Shown: in pieces, positions 24,736 to 33,219 of the stretch
How the letters are laid out: each line of letters opens with the position of its first letter
Numbering within the stretch: position 1 is the first letter of the stretch
Source: Pseudoxanthomonas sp. YR558
GTDB lineage: Bacteria; Pseudomonadota; Gammaproteobacteria; Xanthomonadales; Xanthomonadaceae
Assembly: GCF_900116385.1 (NCBI RefSeq)
Contig: NZ_FPCI01000001.1
Span: 2,143,501-2,207,500 of the forward strand
Direction: 5' to 3'
DNA: 64,000 nucleotides
Made by a program: the position numbers and the translations under genes
The notes under the pieces: generated by a model
Told to the model about the DNA's origin: nothing
What the model saw: the letters and a program-made list of their open reading frames with translations, nothing else
Database searches by the model: none

Positions 24736-25293
24736 CTACTCCTTCGCCGACGGTGGGGACGACAGCACGCTGTCGATGTCGCGGAACTGGTTCGCCACCA
24801 GCACCGGCGCATCGGTCTGCACCACATGGCACTGGTTGCAGAAGTAGCGCCGCGGCGAGATCGTCGCCAGGAACTGATCGTCGCGATCCATGTAGTGGGT
24901 CACGCTGACCGGCGGCGCCTGGAACGTGGCCGCGTTGGCGCGTGCGTGGCACAGCATGCAGCGGTTGCTGTTCTTGTCGATCTGGTAGCCGTCGATCGCA
25001 TGCGGAATCGTCGGCGGCTGCATCGGATAGGCGCGCGCACGCTTGAGATCGGCGTTCTCCACGCGGGCCATCGGCGGCGGGTGGCCCTCCTGATCGATCG
25101 GCACGCCGCGGCGGATCGCGTCGATCTGCCCGCCGCCGGGCACGAACACCGCACGCGCGTCCACCGGAGTTGACGCAACGTCCGCCACGGCATCGGCATG
25201 CTTCGGCCGGCCGAACATCCAGCCTGCCACGAACACCAGTGCCATCAGCACCCCTGTCAGCGCCACCGCGATCCATAGCTGCTTGTTCTGCAT
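24736..25293 (-). CDS. napB: NapB diheme cytochrome c subunit of periplasmic nitrate reductase
   Basis: The electron-transfer partner of NapA in the periplasm. The 185-residue protein has an N-terminal hydrophobic signal/anchor (IAVALTGVLMALVFVAGWMFG) and two heme motifs, CMLCH at 112-116 and CNQCH at 152-156, with NapB-type surrounding sequence (YPMQPPTIPHAIDGYQI, SPRRYFCNQCH). The ATG at 25293 has GGAGG upstream, ten nt after napA. Family and operon position leave little doubt. Confidence 0.96.
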   Translation of the reverse strand: MQNKQLWIAVALTGVLMALVFVAGWMFGRPKHADAVADVASTPVDARAVFVPGGGQIDAIRRGVPIDQEGHPPPMARVENADLKRARAYPMQPPTIPHAIDGYQIDKNSNRCMLCHARANAATFQAPPVSVTHYMDRDDQFLATISPRRYFCNQCHVVQTDAPVLVANQFRDIDSVLSSPPSAKE

Positions 25294-25303
25294 GGCGAGC
25301 CTC

Positions 25304-27796
25304 CTAGGCGGCGACGACCTTGACCGCGCACTTCTTGTAGTCGGTCTGCTTGGAAATCGGATCGGTCGCATCCAGCGTGACCTTGTTGATCAGCTGGCCC
25401 GCGTCGAACCACGGCACGAACACGACGCCGCGCGGCATCCGGTTGCGCCCGCGCGTTTCCACCCGCGAGCGCATCTCGCCCCGGCGCGAAGCCACGATGA
25501 TCTCGTCGCCGCGCTTGAGGCCGCGCTCTTTCGCGTCATCCGGATTCATGAACACCACGGCCGCCGGGAACGCCTTGTACAACTCGGGCACGCGCATCGT
25601 CATCGAACCCGAGTGCCAGTGCTCCAGCACCCGGCCGGTGACCAGCCACAGGTTGAACTCGTCGTCGGGCGATTCGGCGGCCGGCTCGTACGGCAGCGCC
25701 CAGATCACCGCCTTCCCGTCCTTGTTGCCGTAGAACTCGAAGCCGCTCCCCGCCTTGACGTAAGGATCGGCGCCTTCGCGGTAGCGCCAGCGCGTCTCCT
25801 TGCCCTTGACCACCGGCCAGCGCAGGCCGCGCGCCTTGTGGTAGTCGTCGAACGGCGCGAGATCGTGGCCGTGGCCGCGACCGAAGGCCGCGTACTCCTC
25901 GAACAGGCCCTTCTGCACATAGAACCCGAACAGCGCCGATTCGTCGTTGGCGTAGCCGCGTTCGATCTGATCGCTGGGGAACCGGTCCACGTTGCCGTTG
26001 CGGTAGAGCACGTCGAACAGCGTCTTGCCCTTGTACTGCGGGTTCGCCGCCAACAGGTCCGCCGGCCAGCACTCGTCGGTGGTGAAGCGCTTCGAGAATT
26101 CCATCAGCTGCCACAGGTCCGATCGCGCTTCTCCCGGCGCCTTCACCAGCTGGTGCCAGAACTGGGTACGCCGCTCGGCGTTGCCGTAGGCACCCTCCTT
26201 CTCCACCCACATCGCCGCAGGCAGGATCAAGTCCGCCGCCTGCGCCGTCACCGTGGGATAGGCATCGGAGACGACGATGAAATTGTCGGGACTGCGGTAG
26301 CCCGGCCAGGTTTCCTCGCGCAGGTTCGCCGCGGCCTGCATGTTGTTGTTGACCATCACCCAGTAGGCGTTGAGCTTGCCGTCCTTCAACGCGCGGTTCT
26401 GTTCGACGGCGTGGTAACCCACTTTCGGATTGATGGTGCCGGGCGGGAGTTTCCAGATCTCCTCGGCGTGCTTCCGGTGTTCGGGATTGGTTACCACCAT
26501 GTCGGCCGGCAGGCGATGGCTGAACGTGCCCACCTCGCGCGCCGTGCCGCACGCCGACGGTTGCCCGGTCAGCGAGAACGGGCTGTTGCCCGGCGTGGCG
26601 ATCTTCCCGGTCAGCAGGTGGATGTTGTAGACCATGTTGTTGGCCCACACGCCGCGCGTGTGCTGGTTGAAGCCCATGGTCCAGAACGACATCACCTTGG
26701 TCTTCGGATCGGCGTACAGCTCGGCCAGCTGCTCCAGCCAACCGCGTTCCGCGCCCGTCATCTCGACGGCCTTCTCCAGCGTGTACGGCGCCACGAAGCG
26801 CGCGAAATCCTCATAGCTGATCGGCTGCCCGCCGTTGGGATCCTTCGCGTTCTTCGCCTTCACTTCCAGCGGATGTTCCGGCCGCAGGCCGTAGCCGATG
26901 TCGTCGTTGCCGCGCTTGAAGGTGGTGTGCTTGCCGACGAAGTCCTGGTTGACCTTGCCGGTGCGGATGATGTGGTTGGCGATGTAGTTGAGGATGACCA
27001 GGTCGGTCTGCGGCTTGAAGATGATCGGGATGTCGGCCAGTTCGAAGCTGCGGTGCTCGAAGGTGGACATCACCACCACCTTCACGTGCGGATGCGACAA
27101 CCGCCGGTCGGTCACCCGCGTCCACAGGATCGGGTGCATCTCGGCCATGTTCGAACCCCACAGCACGAACGCATCGGCCGCCTCGATGTCGTCGTAGCAG
27201 CCCATCGGCTCGTCCATGCCGAAGGTGCGCATGAAGCCCATCACCGCCGAGGCCATGCAATGGCGCGCGTTCGGGTCGATGTGGTTGCTGCGGAAGCCGG
27301 CCTTCATCAGCTTGTTGGCCGCATAGCCTTCGAAGATCGTCCACTGCCCCGAGCCGAACATGCCGATCGCGTCGCTGCCCTTCTCCTTGAGGACGCGCTT
27401 GAACTGCGCCGCCATCACGTCGAAGGCTTCATCCCATTCCACCGTGGTGAACTCGCCGTCCTTCGCGTACACGCCGTTCTTCTTCCGCAGCAGCGGCTGG
27501 GTCAGGCGGTCGGCGCCGTACAGGATCTTCGAGAGGAAGTAGCCCTTCACGCAGTTGATGCCGCGGTTGACCTCGGCGTGCACGTCGCCGTGCGTGGCCA
27601 CCACGCGCCCGTCCTTGACCGCGACGTTCACGCCGCAGCCGGTGCCGCAGTAGCGGCATGGCGCCTTGTCCCACTTCAGCGTGGTCAGGTCGCCTTCGGT
27701 GACGACGTTGCTGCCGGTGCCGGTCAGCGGCAGGCCGGCCGCGGCGGCGGCCGTGGCCAGCGCGCTGTGGCGGATGAAGTCACGACGTGTGCTCAT
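25304..27796 (-). CDS. napA: NapA catalytic subunit of periplasmic nitrate reductase
   Basis: The Mo-bis-MGD enzyme that reduces nitrate to nitrite in the periplasm; 830 residues, the normal length. A Tat signal is at the N-terminus ([20 protein letters not shown]). The [4Fe-4S] ligands are Cys47, Cys50, Cys54 and Cys82 (CRYCGTGC then INCVKGYF). The Mo-ligand cysteine region is [22 protein letters not shown]. Its start lies within the last codons of napD (17-nt overlap), coupling the subunit to its chaperone. The adjacent mobA and moeA supply the guanylated cofactor it needs. Confidence 0.97.
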   Translation of the reverse strand: MSTRRDFIRHSALATAAAAAGLPLTGTGSNVVTEGDLTTLKWDKAPCRYCGTGCGVNVAVKDGRVVATHGDVHAEVNRGINCVKGYFLSKILYGADRLTQPLLRKKNGVYAKDGEFTTVEWDEAFDVMAAQFKRVLKEKGSDAIGMFGSGQWTIFEGYAANKLMKAGFRSNHIDPNARHCMASAVMGFMRTFGMDEPMGCYDDIEAADAFVLWGSNMAEMHPILWTRVTDRRLSHPHVKVVVMSTFEHRSFELADIPIIFKPQTDLVILNYIANHIIRTGKVNQDFVGKHTTFKRGNDDIGYGLRPEHPLEVKAKNAKDPNGGQPISYEDFARFVAPYTLEKAVEMTGAERGWLEQLAELYADPKTKVMSFWTMGFNQHTRGVWANNMVYNIHLLTGKIATPGNSPFSLTGQPSACGTAREVGTFSHRLPADMVVTNPEHRKHAEEIWKLPPGTINPKVGYHAVEQNRALKDGKLNAYWVMVNNNMQAAANLREETWPGYRSPDNFIVVSDAYPTVTAQAADLILPAAMWVEKEGAYGNAERRTQFWHQLVKAPGEARSDLWQLMEFSKRFTTDECWPADLLAANPQYKGKTLFDVLYRNGNVDRFPSDQIERGYANDESALFGFYVQKGLFEEYAAFGRGHGHDLAPFDDYHKARGLRWPVVKGKETRWRYREGADPYVKAGSGFEFYGNKDGKAVIWALPYEPAAESPDDEFNLWLVTGRVLEHWHSGSMTMRVPELYKAFPAAVVFMNPDDAKERGLKRGDEIIVASRRGEMRSRVETRGRNRMPRGVVFVPWFDAGQLINKVTLDATDPISKQTDYKKCAVKVVAA

Positions 27797-28103
27797 GGGC
27801 CTCTCCGGTCGCGGACAGGATGGACAGCGAAGGCAACGGTTCGTCGAGCGCGTGCGCCGGCTCGGCGTGGTGGTAGACCAGCAGCACGTTGAGCACGCCG
27901 GGCACGGCCTGCAGCTGGTCGACGCGCTCCATCACCGCATGGCGGTCGGCGGATTCGCAGATCACCACGCTGCGCGTGCCGCCGGCGAGCGCCAGGTCGA
28001 GGTCGGCGTGTTCGCGAATCATCGCGGCCAACGCGTCGCCGGCGGTATCGCGATGCTGGATGACGAAGCTGGCGATATGAATGTCGGGCGCGGGTGCGTT
28101 CAA
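27780..28103 (-). CDS. napD: NapD, Tat-signal chaperone for NapA (TTG start)
   Basis: A 107-residue cytoplasmic ferredoxin-fold protein that binds the NapA twin-arginine signal until folding is complete. Recognisable sequence is [22 protein letters not shown] followed by [21 protein letters not shown]. No ATG is available at the conserved N-terminus; a TTG at 28103 overlaps the napF stop as TTGA, so translation is probably by coupling. The C-terminus runs 17 nt into napA. The tail is longer than in E. coli NapD (87 residues). Confidence 0.88.
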   Translation of the reverse strand: MNAPAPDIHIASFVIQHRDTAGDALAAMIREHADLDLALAGGTRSVVICESADRHAVMERVDQLQAVPGVLNVLLVYHHAEPAHALDEPLPSLSILSATGEAHEHTS

Positions 28104-28612
28104 GCGACGGCCTCCATGGCGGGTGCGTGCTGCAGGGTGATGGCGTCCACCGGGCACGGCGCGACGCAGGCGCCGCAGCCCGTGCATGCTTCGAGATCCA
28201 CGCTGGCCGCGCCGCGCGCGCCGGGCGCCACGTGGATCGCGGACGCGGGGCAGACGTCGCCGCAGCTGGCGCAGACCACGCCCTGCGCCGACAGGCAGGT
28301 GGCGGCGATCTGGGCGACGAGCGTCCACGGCGGATCGCGCGCAGGCTCGAACGCGCCGCTGTCGCATGCCGCCACGCAGTCGCCACAGAACGTGCATTCG
28401 CCTGCATGCGCCTCGAAGCGCGGCAGGCCGTCGGCACCGCGGATCAGTACCCGCTCGGGACACGCCCCCACGCAGGCATCGCAGTGCGTGCAGGCGGCAA
28501 GGAATTCAGGCTCGGGCTTCGCCCAGGGCGGTCGGAACGCGATGGGCAACGGTTCGGCGGGCAGGCGGCCGAACAGCAGGGCACGACGGGAAGGGGAGCG
28601 GATATCGCCCAT
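28100..28612 (-). CDS. napF: NapF ferredoxin-type accessory protein
   Basis: A cytoplasmic iron-sulfur protein that helps mature NapA. The 170-residue product carries four Cys clusters: CTHCDACVGACP, CTFCGDCVAAC, CASCGDVCP and CTGCGACVAPCP, as in NapF. The N-terminal MGDIRSPSRRALLFGR resembles the family start. It lies between napE and napD in the operon and overlaps the napD start. Confidence 0.94.
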   Translation of the reverse strand: MGDIRSPSRRALLFGRLPAEPLPIAFRPPWAKPEPEFLAACTHCDACVGACPERVLIRGADGLPRFEAHAGECTFCGDCVAACDSGAFEPARDPPWTLVAQIAATCLSAQGVVCASCGDVCPASAIHVAPGARGAASVDLEACTGCGACVAPCPVDAITLQHAPAMEAVA

Positions 28613-28615
28613 CGC

Positions 28616-28786
28616 TCACGGCCCGGTCGGCGGCCCGGAGAACAGCAGCTGCCACATCCACACCAGGAAGCCGTAACCGGCGACGATCAGCACGGCCGCC
28701 AGCGGAAAGATGACCGCCGTCAGCAACAGGAACGCGGTGCGCTCCTGTTTCTTGCTCGCAACGGCTGTTCCTTCGCTCTGCTCCAT
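28616..28786 (-). CDS. napE: NapE small membrane protein
   Basis: A 56-residue protein read by hand from the ATG at 28786: it begins MEQSEGTAVASKKQERTAFL, continues into one long hydrophobic helix (about residues 18-46) and ends FSGPPTGP. This matches the single-pass NapE protein found first in many nap operons; its role is unclear. The stop (28616) is followed three bases later by the napF start. The gene is below the usual size cut-off for ORF calling. Confidence 0.85.
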   Translation of the reverse strand: MEQSEGTAVASKKQERTAFLLLTAVIFPLAAVLIVAGYGFLVWMWQLLFSGPPTGP

Positions 28787-28885
28787 GATGCCTACCTTGC
28801 GGTTGGGTACTGGGTGCGACGATGCTGCGGCCGCAGGCTATCACATTCATATGACCGCCCCGGCGCCTGTCATCGGCAGGGAAAT

Positions 28886-29458
28886 TCAGGGCGCCGGATG
28901 CGGGAGCGCGCGCCAGTCTTCGGGCGTATTGCAGTTGCGCAGCGCCTGCGACCAGCGTGCCGCGGGCAGTACCTGCGTCTCCACGCCGTGCTGCAGCGCG
29001 CGCAGCGACCGCTCGCGGCCGGAACGCTGGCCGATGTCTTCCATCACGGCGCGCAGGTGGTCGTCCATCCGCAGCCGCATCGGCAAGGCATGGCCTTCCA
29101 CGCAGGCGCACGCGGCCCCGGCGGCGAGCAAGGCGTGCAGCAGGTCCGCGGACAGCAGCGGCATGTCCACGGGGACCACGATCCAAGCGCCGTCATGCAG
29201 GCGCGGGGCGAGTTGCGCCAGCGCGCCCATCGGTCCGGTATCGGGCGTCGCGTCGGGCACGCCGCCGATGTCCGGGCGATCACCGCTGACGATCACCTCG
29301 CTTGCGCCTGCAGTGAGCAGCAACGCGCGCATATGCGTCAGCAACGTGCCGTCGCCCCAGGGCAGCAAGGCCTTGTCCGTGCCCATGCGCGAGGAGCGCC
29401 CGCCCGCGAGCAGCACCGCACGCCAGGCGGGCGATGGCTGGCTCACGCCGGTATCCAC
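28886..29458 (-). CDS. mobA: MobA, molybdenum cofactor guanylyltransferase
   Basis: Attaches GMP to molybdopterin to make the MGD cofactor used by NapA. The 190-residue product has the nucleotide-binding signature LLAGGRSSRMGTDKALLPWG near the N-terminus and the acidic metal site region IVVPVDMPLL. The ATG at 29458 overlaps the moeA stop by 16 nt; a GTG four codons later would give a GTGA overlap and is an equally good start. Placed with moeA directly upstream of the nap genes on the same strand, so probably part of one regulon. Confidence 0.92.
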   Translation of the reverse strand: MDTGVSQPSPAWRAVLLAGGRSSRMGTDKALLPWGDGTLLTHMRALLLTAGASEVIVSGDRPDIGGVPDATPDTGPMGALAQLAPRLHDGAWIVVPVDMPLLSADLLHALLAAGAACACVEGHALPMRLRMDDHLRAVMEDIGQRSGRERSLRALQHGVETQVLPAARWSQALRNCNTPEDWRALPHPAP

Positions 29459-30687
29459 GCGGGTGGCTGCAGATGGCTCAACCCGTGCACCTGCACCGAT
29501 GTGCCTGCGACCACCTCACCGACGTCGGCCGGCAGCGTGATCCATGCGCTTGCCTGCGCGAACGGCAACAGGCGGAACGAGGCCTGCGCCGGCGCCACGT
29601 GCGCGCGCAGTCGACCGTCGCGGCCGCACTGCAGCGTGCCGTGCAAGAGCGCATGCAGCCCGGTACGCGAGCGGCAGTCGTCGGCGAGCGGCAACCAGCG
29701 CGGCGTTTCCGGCGGCAAACCCAGCCAGGCGCGCACCAGTGGTTCGACAAGGAAGCGGAACCCCACCGCCGTCGACAGCGGGTTGCCCGGCAGACCGACA
29801 AACAGCGGCCCTTCGCGCAGGCGCGCGGCGAGCACCGGCTTGCCCGGGCGGATCGCCACGCCGTGGAACAGGATCTTGGCCCCCCGCGCAGCGAGCGAGG
29901 CGGGCACGAAGTCGTAGCAGCCCTTCGACACCGCGCCCGTACTGAGCACCAGGTCGACGCCCTCGGCGAGGGCGGCATCCAGCGCGGCCTGGAACGCGGC
30001 CACGTCATCGCCCACGCGCACGATGCGCTGCACGTCGGCACCGGCGGCGGCGATGGCGAGCGCGAGATAGGGCGAAGTCGCATCGTGGATGCCGCCCGGT
30101 GGCAGCCGTTCGCCCGCCGCGACGATCTCGCGGCCCGTCGCCAGCACCGCCACGCGTGGACGCCGCGCCACCGGGATCCGGTCGATGCCCAATCCAGCGA
30201 TCAGCATCAGTGAGGCAGCATCGAGCACGTGCCCGGCCGGTAACACGGCCTGCCCCGGCATCACGTCTTCGCCGCGGCGACGGATGTTCGCGCCAGCCAC
30301 CACCTCGCCCAGCACGCGTATCCGCGATGCGCCCGAGGCCGACGCAGGCAACGTCTCGATCCGTTCCACGGGAACGACCGTATCGGCGCGCGCCGGTAGC
30401 GGGGCGCCGGTCATGATCTCCCACGCCAACGCGTCATCCTGCGGCGCAGCCTCGCCCGCGCCGATACGCGCACCGATCTCCCATGCCCGCGCATCCGGCA
30501 CCGGCATGCCGCCGGTCGCGAGCGCCACGCCGTCCAGTGCCGCATTGTCGAAGGGCGGCAGCGCCAGGTCGCTGACGATCGCCGCGGCCAGCACGCGACC
30601 GAGCGCGTCGCCGGGCGCGAGCGTCTGTGTGCCGCGCAGGGTCGCGCCGTCCGTCAGTCGTGCCACCGCGTCGTGGTACCCGATCAC
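29443..30687 (-). CDS. moeA: MoeA, molybdopterin molybdotransferase
   Basis: Inserts molybdate into adenylylated molybdopterin. The 414-residue product has the MoeA hallmarks: DNAALDGVALAT near the N-terminus, IMTGAPLPARADTVVPVE, the MoCF_biosynth domain with LSTGAVSKGCYDFVPASL, and GLPGNPLSTAVGFRFLV. The canonical GGVSVGDYD is changed to TGAVSKGCYD, an unusual substitution near the molybdate/MPT site. It starts the minus-strand series moeA-mobA-napEFDABC and is divergent from hemN, with a shared FNR-type box in between. Confidence 0.94.
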   Translation of the reverse strand: MIGYHDAVARLTDGATLRGTQTLAPGDALGRVLAAAIVSDLALPPFDNAALDGVALATGGMPVPDARAWEIGARIGAGEAAPQDDALAWEIMTGAPLPARADTVVPVERIETLPASASGASRIRVLGEVVAGANIRRRGEDVMPGQAVLPAGHVLDAASLMLIAGLGIDRIPVARRPRVAVLATGREIVAAGERLPPGGIHDATSPYLALAIAAAGADVQRIVRVGDDVAAFQAALDAALAEGVDLVLSTGAVSKGCYDFVPASLAARGAKILFHGVAIRPGKPVLAARLREGPLFVGLPGNPLSTAVGFRFLVEPLVRAWLGLPPETPRWLPLADDCRSRTGLHALLHGTLQCGRDGRLRAHVAPAQASFRLLPFAQASAWITLPADVGEVVAGTSVQVHGLSHLQPPAWIPA

Positions 30688-30809
30688 CCTGCCTCCTCGT
30701 CCCTGGCCTCTCGGCGGGCACCAGCCTAGTGCGGCCCTGTGCGCTTGCCAATCGTGGCAAACAACGCGCCTTCACGCCGCTGAAGACTGCGACGCCACGC
30801 CGCAGGCGG

Positions 30810-30823
30810 TTGACCCATGTCAA
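30810..30823. promoter_or_regulatory. FNR/Anr box upstream of hemN
   Basis: TTGACCCATGTCAA is a perfect TTGAC-N4-GTCAA palindrome. Its centre is 41.5 bp upstream of the A of the hemN ATG, the class II activation distance, with a -10-like TAGCCT at 30846-30851. Transcription would therefore start at the start codon. It could also serve the divergent moeA. Confidence 0.85.
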
Positions 30824-30857
30824 GGACAACCCCGCCACGCGCGCCTAGCCTGCACGC

Positions 30858-32255
30858 ATGGCCAGCCTGTCCTCCCTCTTCGACCCCGACCTGCTGCGGC
30901 GCTACGACACGCCGGGGCCGCGCTACACCTCGTATCCCACCGCCCCGCAGTTCTCGCCCGGCTTCGACGAAGCCGACCTGCGCGGCATGGCGGCGATCAG
31001 CAATGGCGACCCGATTCCGCGTCCGCTCTCGCTGTACCTGCACATCCCGTTCTGCACCAGCCCGTGCTTCTACTGCGGCTGCAACCGCATCATCACCCGC
31101 GACACCGCGCGCGGCGCCGCGTACCTGACGCGGCTGTACCGCGAAGTGGCAATGGTCTCGGCCTTGTTCGACCGCGACCGCGACGTGGAGCAGGTGCACT
31201 TCGGCGGCGGCACGCCCAATTTCCTGACGCCGTCGCAGATCGCCGAAGCGATGGACGTGCTGCGTCGGCATTTCTCCTTCGCCGCACCATCGCGGCTGGA
31301 TTGCTCGATCGAACTCGATCCGCGCTTCATCAGCCCCCGCGACGTGGGCGAACTGGCCGCCGCCGGCTTCAACCGCGCCAGCCTGGGCGTGCAGGACTTC
31401 GATCCCGAGGTACAGCGCGCGGTCAACCGCGTCCAGAGCGTCGAGCAGACCCTGGCGATCATCGATGCCTGCCGTACGCACGGCCTGCAGTCGGTCAACG
31501 TCGACCTGATCTACGGGTTGCCGAAGCAGAGCCTGGCCGGCTTCTCGCGCACGCTCGACATCACCCTGCAGGCGCGGCCGGACCGGCTGGCGATCTACAG
31601 CTACGCGCACCTGCCGTCGATGTTCCGTCCGCAGCAGCGCATCAATGCCGACGAGCTGCCATCGCCCGAAGTGAAACTCGGCCTGCTGCAATGCGCGATC
31701 GACAAGCTCGGCGAGGCCGGCTACGTCTACATCGGCATGGACCACTTCGCGCTGCCCGGCGACAGCCTGGCCGAAGCACAGCGACGCGGTGGCCTGCGCC
31801 GCAATTTCATGGGCTACACCACGCATGCCGAAAGCGACCTGGTCGGCCTGGGCGTCAGCGCCATCAGCCACATCGGCCCGAGCTTCAGCCAGAACCCGCG
31901 CGATCTCGGCAGTTGGGAACAAGCCATCGACCAGGGCCACCTGCCGGTGTGGCGCGGCATGCGGCTGGAAGAAGACGACGTGATCCGCGCCGATGTCATC
32001 CAGCAACTGATGTGCCACGGCACGCTGGACTACCGCGACCTCGGCCGCCGGCACGTGATCGACTTCGCGACGTATTTCGCCGATGCGCTGCAACGCCTGC
32101 GCCCGCTGCAGGAGGACGGCCTGGTGGAACTGGACCGCGACGGCCTGCGCGCGACCTCGCGTGGGCGCATGCTGTTGCGTATCATCGCCATGTGCTTCGA
32201 CCGCTACCTGCCCACCGCTGCAGCCTCGACGCCTCGCTTCTCGCGCACGGTCTGA
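30858..32255 (+). CDS. hemN: HemN, oxygen-independent coproporphyrinogen III oxidase
   Basis: A radical-SAM enzyme converting coproporphyrinogen III to protoporphyrinogen IX without oxygen, supplying heme for the cytochromes of anaerobic respiration. The 465-residue protein has the cluster motif C66xxxC70xxC73 followed by Cys75 (PFCTSPCFYCGCN), YTSYPTAPQF near the N-terminus, GGGTPNFL and the DLIYGLP region. No Shine-Dalgarno sequence precedes the ATG, and the FNR box spacing predicts a transcript beginning at the ATG, so it may be translated leaderless. It is followed 19 nt later by the Anr gene. Confidence 0.95.
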   Translation: MASLSSLFDPDLLRRYDTPGPRYTSYPTAPQFSPGFDEADLRGMAAISNGDPIPRPLSLYLHIPFCTSPCFYCGCNRIITRDTARGAAYLTRLYREVAMVSALFDRDRDVEQVHFGGGTPNFLTPSQIAEAMDVLRRHFSFAAPSRLDCSIELDPRFISPRDVGELAAAGFNRASLGVQDFDPEVQRAVNRVQSVEQTLAIIDACRTHGLQSVNVDLIYGLPKQSLAGFSRTLDITLQARPDRLAIYSYAHLPSMFRPQQRINADELPSPEVKLGLLQCAIDKLGEAGYVYIGMDHFALPGDSLAEAQRRGGLRRNFMGYTTHAESDLVGLGVSAISHIGPSFSQNPRDLGSWEQAIDQGHLPVWRGMRLEEDDVIRADVIQQLMCHGTLDYRDLGRRHVIDFATYFADALQRLRPLQEDGLVELDRDGLRATSRGRMLLRIIAMCFDRYLPTAAASTPRFSRTV

Positions 32256-32274
32256 CCTTCCCGGGAGTGTCCGC

Positions 32275-33030
32275 ATGACCTCGCCGCTGGTCTTCCCGCG
32301 CACCGATGCGAGCATCGTCGCCGACGACGGCGATTCGCTGACCTTCTGCTCCACCTGCGCGTTCTCGCAGGCCTGCCTGTCCGAGGGCATGGACAAACGC
32401 GCCCTGATGGACCTGCACGTGCTGGTCGAACACGTCGGCCCGCTGCGCGCCGGCGAACACGTGTTCCGCGAAGGCGACCCGTTTGGCGCGATCGCCGCGG
32501 TGCGCGCCGGCACGGTGAAGACCTACCAGATCGACCGCAACGGGCACGAGCAGGTGCTCGGCTTCCACCTGCCGGGCGAAGTGATCGGCCTCAACGCCAT
32601 CCACGGCGACCGCTACCCGTGCAACGCGATCGCGCTGGACACGGTGATGCTGTGCCGCTTCTCGTTCCCGAAGATCGCGATGCTGGCCGCGCGCCTGCCC
32701 AACCTGCAGGCGCACCTGTTCAAGCTGATGAGCCGCGACATCGGCGTGGCTTCGCTGTTCGCGCGCGACAACACCGCCGACGAACGCATGGCCGCGTTCC
32801 TGATCGGCCTTTCGCGCCGGTTGGCCGCACGCGGCTTCTCGCCGCGCCGGTTCCAGCTGACGATGGCGCGCACCGACATCGCCAACTACCTGCGCCAGGC
32901 GCCCGAGACGGTCAGCCGCGTGCTGCGCCGCTTCGAACAGGACGGCCTGCTGCACATCAAGCAGCGCGACGTCGAGATCCTCGACCTGCCCCGCCTGGAA
33001 GCCCTCGCGCTGGCCGTGCTGCGGGATTGA
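32275..33030 (+). CDS. anr: Anr/FNR-type oxygen-sensing transcriptional regulator
   Basis: A CRP/FNR-superfamily activator that binds a [4Fe-4S] cluster and dimerises without oxygen. The 251-residue product has Cys25, Cys28, Cys34 and Cys127, each exactly five residues beyond E. coli FNR Cys20, 23, 29 and 122. The recognition helix APETVSRVLRRFEQDG keeps the E-xx-SR residues that read TTGAT-N4-ATCAA. GGGAG precedes the ATG at 32275. Six matching boxes in this window (hemN, norB, the 81-residue gene, nnrS, oprC, nirK) are its likely targets. Confidence 0.95.
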   Translation: MTSPLVFPRTDASIVADDGDSLTFCSTCAFSQACLSEGMDKRALMDLHVLVEHVGPLRAGEHVFREGDPFGAIAAVRAGTVKTYQIDRNGHEQVLGFHLPGEVIGLNAIHGDRYPCNAIALDTVMLCRFSFPKIAMLAARLPNLQAHLFKLMSRDIGVASLFARDNTADERMAAFLIGLSRRLAARGFSPRRFQLTMARTDIANYLRQAPETVSRVLRRFEQDGLLHIKQRDVEILDLPRLEALALAVLRD

Positions 33031-33048
33031 GGGAGAAGTGGGTGCAGG

Positions 33049-33120
33049 TGTGGGAGCGACGTGAGTCGCGAGCTTGTCCGTCCGGAGTTAAAGGCGATCG
33101 CGACTCACGTCGCTCCCACA
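33049..33120. repeat. Perfect 23-bp inverted repeat (REP/REPIN-type palindrome)
   Basis: TGTGGGAGCGACGTGAGTCG continued by CGA (33049-33071) is exactly mirrored at 33098-33120, with a 26-nt centre. The GTGGGAGCGACGTGAGTCGC sequence is the kind of palindrome scattered in Xanthomonad genomes between genes. It lies between anr and norB, where it could form a large hairpin ending anr transcripts; there is no T-run. Confidence 0.85.
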
Positions 33121-33149
33121 GGTGGCAGTACCACCAATTCCTCCCCGGC

Positions 33150-33163
33150 TTGACCTGCGTCAT
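33150..33163. promoter_or_regulatory. FNR/Anr/Dnr-type box of norB
   Basis: TTGACCTGCGTCAT matches TTGAY-N4-RTCAA at all but the final base. Position -41.5 predicts a start near 33198 with GATGAT as -10 at 33186-33191. This places the in-frame ATG at 33187 upstream of the transcript and supports the start at 33220. Confidence 0.7.
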
Positions 33164-33219
33164 GGAGCCCCCGGGCCGGCGCGCCGATGATGCGGCCGTT
33201 TCCCGAGGAGAGCCGCATC

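Noticed and set aside
25283..27892. 869-codon plus-strand open frame opposite napA
   Set aside because: Low-complexity translation antisense to napA, whose cofactor motifs are unmistakable.
28787..28885. FNR or NarP box in front of napE
   Set aside because: Only a one-mismatch heptamer-like TACCCAA and a 12-bp CTGCGGCCGCAG palindrome are visible; too weak to call. nap may be read through from moeA-mobA.
33187..33219. ATG at 33187 as norB start
   Set aside because: It falls within the predicted -10 element; the ATG at 33220 has GAGGAG and a normal N-terminus.
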